From NCBI RefSeq assembly GCF_024714475.1, contig NZ_JAMZMI010000005.1:1-64000 (forward strand): 64,000 bases of DNA. The letters are read 5' to 3'. How positions within the stretch are numbered: the stretch's first letter is position 1; every line of letters begins with the position of its first letter. Below, one piece after another: positions 7,001-15,891 of this stretch. This DNA is from Marinoscillum sp. MHG1-6 (GTDB lineage: Bacteria; Bacteroidota; Bacteroidia; Cytophagales; Cyclobacteriaceae). Position numbers and translations under genes: made by a program. Under the pieces are notes generated by a model. It was given only the letters and a program-made list of their open reading frames with translations, was not told the DNA's origin and did no database searches.

Positions 7001-8378
7001 AAACGATCAGGATAATGATCTCGCCAAAGGCCGCTGAGTTTCGGATCTTACTGGCCGACTGATAAACCTCATGGTCCATTTCGTCCTGCGTAAGCCGTCG
7101 ACCGATCTTCTTCAACCCCAGGTGGTGCATGGTAGCCTCGACGATAATCACGGCTCCATCCACAATCAACCCAAAATCTATGGCTCCAAGGCTCATCAGG
7201 TTACCTGATACACCGAATTGGTTCATCATACCAAAGGCGAAAATGAGTGCCAGCGGAATCACTGAGGCCACAATCAGGCCTGCCCTAAGGTTGCCTAAAA
7301 GTAGCAGCAATACGAAAATGACAATAAGCGCCCCTTCCGTCAGGTTTCGCGTGACCGTCCCGATGGCGTTATTGACCAGCTTGGTTCGGTCGAGAAAAGG
7401 CTCAATCGTAACCCCCTCAGGCAATGTCTTTCTGATCTGCTCGATACGGGCCTTCACTTCTTCGATCACCTCTGCTGAATTCTCTCCCTTGAGCATCATC
7501 ACGATTGCACTCACCACCTCTCCTTCTCCATTTCTGGTGGTTGCACCATAGCGCACGGCACTTCCGAGCTGAACGGTGGCCACATCCCTGATAAGCACTG
7601 GGATACCCTTATCATTGCTTTTTATGGCGATCTTTCGGATGTCATCGAGGCTGCCAACAAGTCCTTCACTTCGGATAAAATACGCCCTTAGGCTTTTCTC
7701 GATGTAGGCGCCCCCCGTATTCTCATTGTTCTCTTCTAAGGCCTGAAAGATGTCCGCAATGGAAATGTTCATGGCCTTCAACTTATCCGGGTCAATAGCG
7801 ATTTCATACTGCTTCAGGTATCCTCCGAAGCTACTGACATCGGCCACTCCGGGTGTGCCCAGCAATTGCCGTTTGACAATCCAGTCCTGTATGGTACGAA
7901 GCTTTCGTGCATCATATTGGTCTTCATAGCCGGGCGTGGTACCCACTACATACTGGTAGATTTCCCCCAGTCCGGTGGTTACCGGAGCCATTCCGGGGTT
8001 TCCCACGCCAGGTGGTATTTGAGCAATTACCTCCGGAAGCCTTTCGCTCACCTGCTGACGTGCCCAGTACACATCCACGTCTTCTTTAAAAACAATGGTC
8101 ACCACTGAGAGCCCAAATCGGGAAAATGAGCGTATTTCCTCAATTTCCGGGATCGTAGCCATGGTTATTTCGACCGGGAAGGTAATTAGACGTTCCACCT
8201 CTTCTGCCGCTAATGATGGCGACGAAGTGATCACCTGCACCTGGTTATTGGTGATGTCGGGAACAGCATCAATGGGCAGCCTGGTCAGGGAGTAAATCCC
8301 CCAGATGATCAGACCCAGCGTAAACAGCCCGATCATCAGCTTATTCTTAACTGAAAAAAGAATGATTTTATCCAGCAT
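4005..8378 (-). CDS. CusA/CzcA heavy-metal RND pump fused to TolC-like channel
   Basis: A 1457-residue fusion. Residues 1 to ~1040 are a complete heavy-metal RND transporter using the proton gradient: N-terminal helix, two large periplasmic porter blocks, and the HME signature with D, D and E in AIDFGLIVDGAVIIVEA near residue 400. It ends with the last membrane helix (VVLPILYYYFEKGLK). A hydrophobic stretch ending in a signal-peptidase-like VNA-QD site at ~1055 follows, then ~400 residues of TolC/CusC outer-membrane factor (DEAIDVAIANNPDLKVADLQ and long helical hairpins). Such fusions are known in Bacteroidota. The internal signal-like segment suggests the two halves are separated by cleavage or that TolC is exported from within. 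The operon is DUF6660, pump, adaptor. Confidence 0.9.
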   Translation of the reverse strand: MLDKIILFSVKNKLMIGLFTLGLIIWGIYSLTRLPIDAVPDITNNQVQVITSSPSLAAEEVERLITFPVEITMATIPEIEEIRSFSRFGLSVVTIVFKEDVDVYWARQQVSERLPEVIAQIPPGVGNPGMAPVTTGLGEIYQYVVGTTPGYEDQYDARKLRTIQDWIVKRQLLGTPGVADVSSFGGYLKQYEIAIDPDKLKAMNISIADIFQALEENNENTGGAYIEKSLRAYFIRSEGLVGSLDDIRKIAIKSNDKGIPVLIRDVATVQLGSAVRYGATTRNGEGEVVSAIVMMLKGENSAEVIEEVKARIEQIRKTLPEGVTIEPFLDRTKLVNNAIGTVTRNLTEGALIVIFVLLLLLGNLRAGLIVASVIPLALIFAFGMMNQFGVSGNLMSLGAIDFGLIVDGAVIIVEATMHHLGLKKIGRRLTQDEMDHEVYQSASKIRNSAAFGEIIILIVYLPILALVGTEGKMFRPMAQTVSFAILGAFILSITYVPMMSALFLSKKTEFKANISDKIMAFFHRLYVPAIRWAMHHRPFVLTLALGLFGASLWVFTTMGGEFIPTLEEGDFAVETRVITGSSLENTIKATTQAEKILLEQFPEVTQVVAKIGAGEIPTDPMPIEAADLMIILKDKEEWVTADNREDLANAMSEALEVIPGVTFGFQQPIQMRFNELMTGVRQDVAVKIYGEDLNQLSEYAAQIGRVASQVDGAVDVYIEEVTGVPQVVITYKRDQLAKYGLSIKDVNRSVQAAFAGASAGLVFENERRFDLVVRLTKSNREEIETVRNLYIARKDGHQIPLYQVANVAIKEGPYQIQRDDTRRRILVAFNVRNRDVESVVEELQQKIASSIVFAPGYSVAYGGQFENLIEARQRLSFAVPIALLLIFTLLYFTFGSLKQGVLIFSAIPLSAIGGILALWVRDMPFSISAGVGFIALFGVSVLNGIVLIAEFNHLKQEGVADVFERIYIGTRIRLRPVIMTAAVASMGFLPMALSTSSGAEVQKPLATVVIGGLVTATFLTLVVLPILYYYFEKGLKVRLKIAVWAFPLMFLAFQEVNAQDLTNTTIHTLDEAIDVAIANNPDLKVADLQLQQERALRGTSWNIPKTGISLTRGQTNSIYDNDSQWNISQSFAFPTVYSGQSQLARAKIEASEWRKSATQNELVQQVKATWYHLWMEYSQRQLLLTQDSIYERFLQAATLRYETGETNLLEKFTAASQVAEIVVALDQNQTEIEMYRTQLQVLLNSDQPIEMEQEMLQERSSEVLLSSPDVAENPTLAWFRQQIAVAEREKSVEQSKMLPDLKVGYFNQTFRGPNQDINGNPVVFDGGDRFTGFTVGVQIPIFGAGAYTSSIKAAELKRQETEAQLQATTNQLEGRLQTLIQQYQKYRASLDYYQENALPQADQIIKQSEQWFESGEVGYEKYIEGISQALKVRSAYLNMLDQYNQTIIQIEFISGAQ

Positions 8379-8505
8379 ATCAATTTATTGGATTTTGAAT
8401 TTCATAACATTTTTAATGACCATCAGGCCATTAAAGGATTGCATAGCGTATCAGCCCTCAATGAAGCATCTCATTAAGCGCTCGCTACATCGCTGCTATT
8501 AAAAT

Positions 8506-8814
8506 TCATACCTGGGGTGGCTGGAGAATGCCGGAAGAAATTCCATCGATAAGTACAGGTGAAAAGGTGGAGCGATTCTCTACTATCGTTCGTTGTGAAG
8601 TAATACTGAGGTACAGGTTGCAAACCACTAAGTTGGTATGACAACATTGGCAAACACACAATGGAGAACATAGATCAGAAGTGTGATGATCGTGATGCTG
8701 GTGCGCCTCCAGAAGCGAAATTTCATCCTGACGACAGTCTGTATCCTCATCCCCGCAAGGAGTTAAAGACAGCGTAAGTATCAGAATCGTCATTATGATA
8801 GCAAAAAACTTCAC
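8506..8814 (-). CDS. DUF6660-type small exported His/Cys-rich protein
   Basis: About 102 residues, starting at a GTG (8814); an ATG at 8793 is an alternative that removes seven residues. The start is a hydrophobic signal (ILILTLSLTPC), followed by DEDTDC and a His/Cys-rich segment (HQHHDHH, CSPLCVCQCC). This is the pattern of DUF6660 proteins, which in Bacteroidota sit directly upstream of CusA/CzcA pumps. The function is not established; the His and Cys clusters suggest periplasmic metal binding. It heads the efflux operon, with 127 bases before the pump start. Confidence 0.7.
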   Translation of the reverse strand: MKFFAIIMTILILTLSLTPCGDEDTDCRQDEISLLEAHQHHDHHTSDLCSPLCVCQCCHTNLVVCNLYLSITSQRTIVENRSTFSPVLIDGISSGILQPPQV

Positions 8815-8909
8815 CTTGCAATATTAATAAAATAGCTGAAGGATGCACACACTAACGGTTAAACCTGATTGATGCATGTAGTTAGCGAGCTAACAATCTG
8901 GCAATTCAA

Positions 8910-9410
8910 TTAATACTCCCAGGGATATTTTGGTTGGTAATATTCCTCTCTAATCAATGAGTCAGTCAACAGACATTCGTAATCATCACCCTTAGGGGTG
9001 ACTAAAACCAGCAAACTGTCTCTTACCGTGTATTGCTGTTTGATTCTAAGTCTTCCACCTAATATAAAAATCAGTGTAGTCCCTTTCGTTTCGTAGCTGC
9101 CGGAAAATACGGCACGCTCTTCACCCTGATAGGTATATAGTAGCTCATATTTCCCATTTTCCTTGAAAAGGTACCTTTCACAATTATCGGTGTTACATTC
9201 CTTTTCTCTGAAGTACTCAGAGAATCCGGGCTCACAATCCTCTGACGACTCGCTAATATAAATCCATGATCCAATAATGGACGGATCAATTTTATCACCA
9301 TTACATCCGGTAAGCCAGACCAACGCCAGACTACTGAAACTGATTAAATAAGTTAACCAAAGCCTCCATTTCTGTATGATATAGAATATCTGTAACATGG
9401 TTTCTTCCAT
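8910..9410 (-). CDS. Hypothetical lipoprotein, lipocalin-like
   Basis: 166 residues from the ATG at 9410 (ATG at 9398 is also possible). A hydrophobic segment ends in a lipobox (VWLTGC). The mature part alternates short strands (GSWIYISES, YLFKENGKYELLY, FSGSYETKGTTLIFIL), which is the layout of lipocalin-like lipoproteins in Bacteroidota that open with a G-x-W strand. Four cysteines (ECNTDNC region plus CEPG and ECLL) could form disulfides. It lies 10 bases after a beta-barrel-like gene and seems to be the last gene of a three-gene run. The fold assignment is a guess from strand pattern. Confidence 0.5.
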   Translation of the reverse strand: MEETMLQIFYIIQKWRLWLTYLISFSSLALVWLTGCNGDKIDPSIIGSWIYISESSEDCEPGFSEYFREKECNTDNCERYLFKENGKYELLYTYQGEERAVFSGSYETKGTTLIFILGGRLRIKQQYTVRDSLLVLVTPKGDDYECLLTDSLIREEYYQPKYPWEY

Positions 9411-9420
9411 TTAAAGGCTT

Positions 9421-10122
9421 TCAATAGCCAGGTGAGAACAGCTGTATTCCCAATCCAAAGCTTAGGAAGTCATTACCGTCAGGACTACCATCCAGGGCAT
9501 TACCTAAACCTATACTAAAACTTAGTTTTTTAATCCATTTATCCTCCTTGGGTGCAAACAAGGTGTATTGGCCACCCAGCATGAAATGATGTCTTGGGTT
9601 TGTCCATTCTTCACCCTCAGGCAACACCTTGTTGGAAATAAAGTCATGGCGATAAATAAACGTAGGTGAAAACCGCTCACTAACCGGCAATGAGAAATAG
9701 AAGGGTATGGAAGTAACACTTAAATCAACATCCGAATCATAGATGTAGCCCTTCATCAGCCCGGGAGAGAAAGTTAACCTGTTGTACTTGTTTTCTCTAT
9801 TGGATAGCTGCAATTTGCAATCGACCCAAAATGCATTAAAGGCATTATCATTGTTCTTTGTTACATCCAGGGTGTGATTCAGTCCAATGTCAAAATTATC
9901 TCCGGCCCCCACTCTTAAACCAAGACCAACCAAATTAATGGGGTCATCAGAGAGGTCTTCGGCATTATGCACACGCATATAAGTTCCGGATATTGACCCT
10001 TGACCCTTATCTAATGTCCGGGCTTCGTAAAAAGAAGTCATCACACAGCTAAAGAAAAAAGATACGACGCCAATAAGAAAAAGAAGGTCTACTTTCCAGG
10101 TGTTAATTCTTAGAAGTTTCAT
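9421..10122 (-). CDS. Hypothetical outer-membrane beta-barrel-like protein
   Basis: 233 residues. The N-terminal hydrophobic segment ends in FFFSC, a plausible lipobox, although lipidated barrels are uncommon. The rest alternates polar and aromatic residues in beta-strand fashion (LVGLGLRVGAGDNFDIGLNHTLDV, FNAFWVDCKLQL, IPFYFSLPVS), and the C-terminus (SFGLGIQLFSPGY) ends on an aromatic residue like outer-membrane barrels. No family recognised. The start overlaps the upstream DUF2085 gene by 20 bases. Confidence 0.55.
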   Translation of the reverse strand: MKLLRINTWKVDLLFLIGVVSFFFSCVMTSFYEARTLDKGQGSISGTYMRVHNAEDLSDDPINLVGLGLRVGAGDNFDIGLNHTLDVTKNNDNAFNAFWVDCKLQLSNRENKYNRLTFSPGLMKGYIYDSDVDLSVTSIPFYFSLPVSERFSPTFIYRHDFISNKVLPEGEEWTNPRHHFMLGGQYTLFAPKEDKWIKKLSFSIGLGNALDGSPDGNDFLSFGLGIQLFSPGY

Positions 10123-10702
10123 GGTAAAAAATTTTGGGTGAATTGAAATTTTGTCTGATTCGCAGCACGATCAGACCAAGCGTATAACCAATGTTCGCTA
10201 TCATGATCAGGGCCATAATCAACATCATAAGACTACTGATTAATGGATCGTAAACGACCACATAAACCAATAATAAACTGCCATAGAGTAGTAATAAGGC
10301 CTGTTTTAATTTTCTAAACCTATCAATGTTAAAATGAATGGAGTATTTTTGATAGTTGTTGACCAGGAGTCCGATGCCAATTCCTCCCAGTAATCCAGCA
10401 GTAAGTCGACTTAAGTCAGTGGCAGCATATCCTGTGATTTGAGCTAATAGCCATTCCAAAGCCGCCAAAGCCAGGAATACCATACCCACACCGCCAAACC
10501 AATTGGATACCCGGTTCGATTGATACTCAATAAAAAAGGATAAACTCAACCATACGCTAAAGAAACCTGTTTGCAGTCCTATACATCTTATGCACAGAGG
10601 GAAGGGAGTACCCTCTATATGCATCAAGATGGATTCATTTTGGTGACAAAACAGCCCAAAAAAGACTGTAACAAAGTGAGTTAGCTCATGGTGCGGTTCC
10701 AT
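10103..10702 (-). CDS. DUF2085 integral membrane protein
   Basis: 199 residues if translation starts at the ATG at 10702; the open frame extends to a TTG at 10732, a less likely start. The N-terminal motif FFGLFCHQNES...PFPLCIRCIGLQTGFF matches DUF2085, whose proteins carry CHQ and LCxRC near the start, before four to five membrane helices. Helices are visible at SVWLSLSFF, VGMVFLALAALEWLLA, LTAGLLGGIGIGLLV, ALLLLYGSLLLVYVVV and MMLIMALIMIANI. The conserved Cys/His set may bind metal, but no function is known. It is the first gene of a run with the two downstream envelope proteins. Confidence 0.75.
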   Translation of the reverse strand: MEPHHELTHFVTVFFGLFCHQNESILMHIEGTPFPLCIRCIGLQTGFFSVWLSLSFFIEYQSNRVSNWFGGVGMVFLALAALEWLLAQITGYAATDLSRLTAGLLGGIGIGLLVNNYQKYSIHFNIDRFRKLKQALLLLYGSLLLVYVVVYDPLISSLMMLIMALIMIANIGYTLGLIVLRIRQNFNSPKIFYHETSKN

Positions 10703-10897
10703 TGGCCCAAGGGTGAATTTGAATAAAACCAACCAATATCCTCACCGGATGCTAATGATTAGTTTACAAAATTGAAGTTAGTAAACACCTCATTGAAGAA
10801 TTAACACAGAATTATCAAAGGCTAACAGATTTCATTCATTAGTTATTATTCTCCTCATTTTGGCTAATTGCATAATGGAATTGGAAACTGTAGGCAT

Positions 10898-10925
10898 AAA
10901 AAAAGCCACATGGTCATCATGTGGC
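10898..10925 (-). terminator. Rho-independent terminator of the gyrA-TPR operon
   Basis: GCCACATG (10905-10912) and CATGTGGC (10918-10925) form an 8-bp perfect stem with a GTCAT loop. On the minus strand seven T follow (A-run at 10898-10904). It lies 24 bases after the stop of the TPR gene. Confidence 0.85.
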
Positions 10926-10949
10926 TTTCTAAGTCATTTATGTTTCGGA

Positions 10950-12134
10950 TCATTCCTCAGGCATGCCATCCAACACCTTTTCCATGTCGTCAGCCTTGTC
11001 CCACATTTTCAAACGTCCGTAGATATATCCTAAAGTCTCAACAACCTGTCTGTCATCCGGAGCAATTTCATAGATCCTTTCCCACTGTGGTAAAGCAGCC
11101 TGGTACTTTTCTTTGATTTTTGGCTCCAGCGCTCTTGCCTTCTTCTTATCGGCAGCCGAAATACCGAGGTCACTATACTCTTTGTAAACCTCGTTCGCAG
11201 CATTCAAGAGCAATACTCCTTTGTTAAAGTTGGCCTCAAACATATCAGGATCAACCGCGATTGCCCGATCGTAAGTAGCTGCTGCTGCTTCCAAATCGCC
11301 TGTTTCCTCGTACATCGCTGCCAGATTGAAAAGCAAGTTGGTATTTTCCGGCTCAGCCTCAATTGCTTTTTTAAGGTCTTCAATAGCTTCCTCCACTTTA
11401 TCCATTTGGATCAAAAGATTGATCTTGTTCTTGGTAAAAGTCGGGTCGCCAGGGAAAGCTTCCAAAGCATTATTTACAGCTACCAATGCAGCCTCATTGT
11501 CCTTCTTCTCAACAGACAACAAATAGATCAGATTGGAGTGCATGTCCTGTGAGGTAGCCCCTGCCTCGATCGCTGCTTTATAATTATTGATGGCATCATC
11601 ATAAAGCTCACCACTATGCGCTGCATATGCAGCATTTTTCAAGGAATTAGTATCTGCTTTTAATACCATCGCAGATTTCTGAAACTTCTCAACGGCAGTT
11701 TCATAATCCTCATCCTGAAAAGCAACTACCGCATCATTGAAATAATAGCTGTAGTAGCCATCTATTTGCTGGCTTTTAGTTTGAGGGAAACCACTTGCAC
11801 TAATAATGAAGTATTCTTTATCCTTATCTCCTAACTCGTCTGCTTTATCAAAGGCAGCCATTGCTGTTTCCAGCGCGTTGGCCTTCAAAGAATTGTATTG
11901 AGGATTAGAGGTGGTATCGATCGTAGCGTAGATCAAACCCCTGTAGTACCAGGTTTTACCATCATCTTTTGTTTTTTCATAGTCAATAGCCAAATCGATG
12001 ATTTCCTTCGCTTCAGCTAGCTCGCCTCTTTCTCTTGCAGCATTTGCCTTATTGATTTTAGGTTTAGGCTGCTTTTGTGAATATGCTACGACAACTAATG
12101 CCGCCAATGTTATCGTTAAAAACGCTCGTCTCAT
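10950..12134 (-). CDS. Exported tetratricopeptide repeat protein
   Basis: 394 residues with a Sec signal peptide (AFLTITLAALVVVAYSQ) and at least six TPR units, for example ~140-170 (AVVAFQDEDYETAVEKFQKS), ~175-205, ~245-275 (KVEEAIEDLKKAIEAEPEN) and ~280-310 (DLEAAAATYDRAIAVDPDM). It would act as a periplasmic protein-interaction scaffold; no enzymatic motif is visible. It begins 21 bases after gyrA and shares its transcript and terminator. A gyrA-TPR pair is a common arrangement in Bacteroidota, but a functional link to gyrase is not implied because this protein is exported. Confidence 0.8.
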   Translation of the reverse strand: MRRAFLTITLAALVVVAYSQKQPKPKINKANAARERGELAEAKEIIDLAIDYEKTKDDGKTWYYRGLIYATIDTTSNPQYNSLKANALETAMAAFDKADELGDKDKEYFIISASGFPQTKSQQIDGYYSYYFNDAVVAFQDEDYETAVEKFQKSAMVLKADTNSLKNAAYAAHSGELYDDAINNYKAAIEAGATSQDMHSNLIYLLSVEKKDNEAALVAVNNALEAFPGDPTFTKNKINLLIQMDKVEEAIEDLKKAIEAEPENTNLLFNLAAMYEETGDLEAAAATYDRAIAVDPDMFEANFNKGVLLLNAANEVYKEYSDLGISAADKKKARALEPKIKEKYQAALPQWERIYEIAPDDRQVVETLGYIYGRLKMWDKADDMEKVLDGMPEE

Positions 12135-12155
12135 AATTGTTACGTCTTAAATTGT

Positions 12156-14714
12156 TTATTCTTGATCTTCTGAATTAGGTTCATTGGTGCCCTCACCTTC
12201 GGTGGTTTCACCTTCTTCGCCCTCTTCCATTATTTTAGTAATACTGGCTACTGCCGAAATTTCATCTTTTTCATTCAATCTGATCAGCTTCACCCCTTGC
12301 GTGGCTCTACCCATCACTCTAAGAGAGGAAACCTCCATTCTGATCGCAATGCCTGACTTATTGATAATCATCAAATCATCATTGTCCGTCACCGCCTTAA
12401 TGGTCACCAATTCACCGGTCTTTTCGGTAATGTTCATGGTTTTCACACCTTTACCACCACGCTTAGTGATTCGGTAATCATCCAGTTCAGAACGCTTGCC
12501 ATAGCCCTTCTCAGATACCACCAACAATTGCGGAGGCTCCTTATGACTTACACAAACCATACCAACAACCATTTCACCATCTCCCATGTTCACACCTCTT
12601 ACACCAGCGGCAGTTCTACCCATTGGTCTTACATCTGACTCATGGAAGTGGATCGCACGGCCTCCATTGGTGGCCATTACTATATGACTATCACCATCAG
12701 TTAGCTGTACGCTCAGTAGCTTATCGCCCTCATTGATGGTAATGGCGTTGATTCCATTCTGTCTTGGTCTGCTGTAGGCCTCCAGTGCGGTTTTCTTGAT
12801 CGTACCATTGGCCGTACCCATGATCAGGAAGTTGTTATTGATATAATCCGGGTCATCAAGGGTTTTCACATTGATTACCGAACGAACTTTGTCACCACTA
12901 TCAATATTGATCAGGTTTTGGATCGGTCTTCCCTTGGCTGTCTTACTACCTTCCGGAATGGCCCACACCTTATGCCAGAATACCTTACCGGATTCAGTAA
13001 AGATCAACAGGTAATTGTGTGCGGTGGCAATAAATAAATGCTCTGTAAAATCATTATCCTTAGACTTCACCGCTCTCGAACCTACGCCCCCTCTGCCCTG
13101 TGTCCTGTATTCTACCAAAGGAGTTCTTTTGATATATCCTTCATGAGAAATGGTGATCACCATCTCATCATCCGGAATCATGTCCTCTGCTGTGAATTCG
13201 TCTGCCGCATGCTCGATATCAGTTCTTCGCTCATCGCCATAGCGATCTTTCATTTCACCAAGTTCGTCCTTGATGATCTGCATTCTGCGACTTTCATCAG
13301 CAAGGATGTCCTTCAAGTCTTCGATCAACAACTTGATCTCCTCATATTCCTTGATGATCTTCTCTCTCTCAAGACCTGTCAGACGTTGCAGACGCATGTC
13401 CAGAATGGCTCTTGCCTGAATTTCAGAAAGCGAGAAACGCTCCATCAAACCAGATCTGGCAATCTCAGGATCTCTTGAGTTTCGAATCAAAGCGATCACT
13501 TCATCGAGGTTATCCAACGCAATCAGGTAACCTTCAAGAATATGTGCACGCTTCTCAGCTTCTTCCAACTCGTATTGGGTCCTTCTGACAATCACCTCAT
13601 GTCTATGCTCTACATAATGATGAATTAAGTCCTTGAGGTTAAGCGTCTTAGGCCTTCCCTTTACAAGTGCCACGTTGTTGACACTGAAAGAAGATTGAAG
13701 CTGTGTTTGCTTATATAAGTTATTAAGAACAATGTTCGGAATGGCATCCTTCTTCAATTCATAGACGATACGCATTCCACTTCTGTCCGACTCGTCCCTG
13801 ATATCAGAAATCCCTTCGATTTTCTTCTCGTTGATAAGCTGGGCCGTCTTCTCGATCATGCTCGCCTTATTCACGAGGTATGGTATTTCAGATACTATTA
13901 TCTGCTCACGTCCTGACTTCAACACCTCTACCTCAGCTTTGGCACGAATAACGATACGTCCTCTACCCGTCTCAAAGGCAGATCTTACACCCTGATAACC
14001 ATAGATGGTACCCCCAGTTGGGAAATCCGGCGCAGAAATATGCTGCATCAACCCTTCAACACTGATCTCGCGATCATCGATATAGGCATTGATACCGTCA
14101 ACTACTTCTGTCAGGTTATGGGGCGCCATATTCGTGGCCATACCTACCGCAATACCCGAAGCACCATTCAGTAAGAGATTGGGAACTTTGGAAGGTAGTA
14201 CAGTTGGCTCCTGCACCGTATCATCATAGTTAGGAGCAAAATCAACGGTATTTTTGTTGATGTCTCCCAGCATCTCTTCAGCGATTCGCTTCAGACGTGC
14301 TTCAGTATAACGCATGGCTGCCGCAGAGTCACCATCGATAGAACCGAAGTTACCCTGACCATCCACCATCGGATAGCGCAAAGACCACTCCTGTGCCATA
14401 CGCACCATGGTATCATAAACAGCAGTATCTCCATGAGGGTGATACTTACCAAGGACATCCCCGACAATCCTCGCACATTTCTTATACGACTTGTTGTAAT
14501 TGACCCCGAGCTCGTCCATTCCATACAGGATACGACGATGCACCGGCTTCAAACCGTCTCGTACATCAGGCAAGGCACGCGAAATGATTACCGACATTGA
14601 ATAATCAATGTAGGCTCCTCTCATTTCGTCTTCAATATTTATCGGGATGATGTGTTGACCAGAATAGTCTCCTGAATCATTTTCAGGTAGGTTTTCAATA
14701 TCTCCGTCTGACAT
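12156..14714 (-). CDS. gyrA: DNA gyrase subunit A
   Basis: 852 residues, the usual length. GyrA cuts and rejoins DNA, working with GyrB to introduce negative supercoils. The winged-helix domain holds the catalytic tyrosine Tyr136 in [10 protein letters not shown]. The quinolone region reads [11 protein letters not shown], with Thr97 where E. coli has Ser83 and Asp101 at the E. coli Asp87 position; threonine there is natural in several bacteria. The C-terminal pinwheel (~from 530) carries the GyrA box (KRGGKGVKT), which distinguishes gyrase from ParC. The tail is acidic. It is followed after 21 bases by the TPR gene. Confidence 0.97.
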   Translation of the reverse strand: MSDGDIENLPENDSGDYSGQHIIPINIEDEMRGAYIDYSMSVIISRALPDVRDGLKPVHRRILYGMDELGVNYNKSYKKCARIVGDVLGKYHPHGDTAVYDTMVRMAQEWSLRYPMVDGQGNFGSIDGDSAAAMRYTEARLKRIAEEMLGDINKNTVDFAPNYDDTVQEPTVLPSKVPNLLLNGASGIAVGMATNMAPHNLTEVVDGINAYIDDREISVEGLMQHISAPDFPTGGTIYGYQGVRSAFETGRGRIVIRAKAEVEVLKSGREQIIVSEIPYLVNKASMIEKTAQLINEKKIEGISDIRDESDRSGMRIVYELKKDAIPNIVLNNLYKQTQLQSSFSVNNVALVKGRPKTLNLKDLIHHYVEHRHEVIVRRTQYELEEAEKRAHILEGYLIALDNLDEVIALIRNSRDPEIARSGLMERFSLSEIQARAILDMRLQRLTGLEREKIIKEYEEIKLLIEDLKDILADESRRMQIIKDELGEMKDRYGDERRTDIEHAADEFTAEDMIPDDEMVITISHEGYIKRTPLVEYRTQGRGGVGSRAVKSKDNDFTEHLFIATAHNYLLIFTESGKVFWHKVWAIPEGSKTAKGRPIQNLINIDSGDKVRSVINVKTLDDPDYINNNFLIMGTANGTIKKTALEAYSRPRQNGINAITINEGDKLLSVQLTDGDSHIVMATNGGRAIHFHESDVRPMGRTAAGVRGVNMGDGEMVVGMVCVSHKEPPQLLVVSEKGYGKRSELDDYRITKRGGKGVKTMNITEKTGELVTIKAVTDNDDLMIINKSGIAIRMEVSSLRVMGRATQGVKLIRLNEKDEISAVASITKIMEEGEEGETTEGEGTNEPNSEDQE

Positions 14715-14783
14715 GAAAAGTCTTTAAATTGTTGCTTTAAAATCCGGGGGCAATTTAAACAAATTTTCATGTATTGTGAAGGC

Positions 14784-15878
14784 TTAATACGGGTCTATTT
14801 TACGCCTGTTTCGCCACTTATATCGCCATAATCTTCGATGGTTTTCACCAACCTTCGGGTTCTGCTTTTTCCAGATGGTTTGTCCCCTTACTTCCATCAA
14901 TCGACCGCTTTTCGGATCCGTCACGACATGTTTTAACTGAACATGATCACTTTTCATCGGACTACGCGGTATTTCGGGGATATTCATACTCAGCCCCAGC
15001 TGCACATACATTGCATTATTGTTATGCCGCATGTCCGTTCCATCCGGAAGATTGACGGTGTATTGTTTGAAATCATAGCTAGGCCGAACCACAATTCTCA
15101 CATACTCAGAGATGTTTTTTTCAATATTAACCCCAAGGTTAAAAAATAGCTTTTGACCAATACCAATGGCCGAATTATCAATCTCCGGACCAAGCAAAGC
15201 AGCTCCCACCTGCAGTTCTCCTGCAAAAGTGTAATCCCACCACTCGTAAAACTGATAACCCAACATTCCAAACCACTTAATGTATCGGGTAGATTCGAAC
15301 TCAGGTTTATAATTTCGAATGTATGAGGCCCCTGTAGAAGGCTCCAGGTCCTTCATAATGATCTTTTCGTACTGAAAACCAAACCCTATCCTGAATTTCC
15401 TGATGTTGTAATGAATAGACAGCATGAACGGGATCGTCGAGGACAACGATGCGAAAGACAAATTGGAGGTGTCCGCATCAACCAGCACCTGGTTATTGTT
15501 TAGGTTCGGGTTATTAACAGGGTTGGACAGATAAGCATATGGGACCGTGAAACGATCTGAAATCGGTGTTTCTATCCCTGGCGCAGGTTTGCTAATCCAG
15601 TTCACATACCCCGGAAAAGTAGTACCCAGCTCCTGATCATTTCGAAGGATCATTTGAGTAGTGGCATCCTGGAAGAAATAATACCCGGCCAGATTGTGCT
15701 TAAAGTTGGTCAGTCCGTAACCAACAGTACCTGTAAAGGAGATTTTATTGATAAAGACACGAAACGGGTTCCGGTAGATATTGTACTTTTCGTAAATATC
15801 CTGATTCTGAGCGGAGAGCCACTGCAATTGTACAAGTAATAATGATAGAATTAGCAGGACTTTTCTCAAAATATTCAA
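14784..15878 (-). CDS. Hypothetical outer-membrane protein
   Basis: 364 residues. The start is a TTG at 15878: a stop lies two codons upstream and no ATG precedes the signal peptide (VLLILSLLLVQLQWLSAQ). The mature part has repeated amphipathic strands with aromatic girdle residues (ISFTGTVGYGLTNF, FRIGFGFQYEKIIM, YIKWFGMLGYQFYEWW, AMYVQLGLSMNI), so it is probably a beta-barrel of eight or more strands. The last ~60 residues are basic and hydrophilic (RRLWRYKWRNRRK), unusual for a barrel, and may sit in the periplasm. It follows the FKBP gene by 13 bases. No family recognised. Confidence 0.55.
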   Translation of the reverse strand: MNILRKVLLILSLLLVQLQWLSAQNQDIYEKYNIYRNPFRVFINKISFTGTVGYGLTNFKHNLAGYYFFQDATTQMILRNDQELGTTFPGYVNWISKPAPGIETPISDRFTVPYAYLSNPVNNPNLNNNQVLVDADTSNLSFASLSSTIPFMLSIHYNIRKFRIGFGFQYEKIIMKDLEPSTGASYIRNYKPEFESTRYIKWFGMLGYQFYEWWDYTFAGELQVGAALLGPEIDNSAIGIGQKLFFNLGVNIEKNISEYVRIVVRPSYDFKQYTVNLPDGTDMRHNNNAMYVQLGLSMNIPEIPRSPMKSDHVQLKHVVTDPKSGRLMEVRGQTIWKKQNPKVGENHRRLWRYKWRNRRKIDPY

Positions 15879-15891
15879 GAATTAGGAGGCT

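Noticed and set aside
3122-8302. Plus-strand open frames opposite the metal-efflux genes
   Set aside because: They are antisense shadows of the CusA-TolC and adaptor genes, which carry complete family motifs on the minus strand.
8881-8894. Palindrome GTTAGCGAGCTAAC as a terminator
   Set aside because: The stem is short with a 2-base loop and no T-run on either strand.
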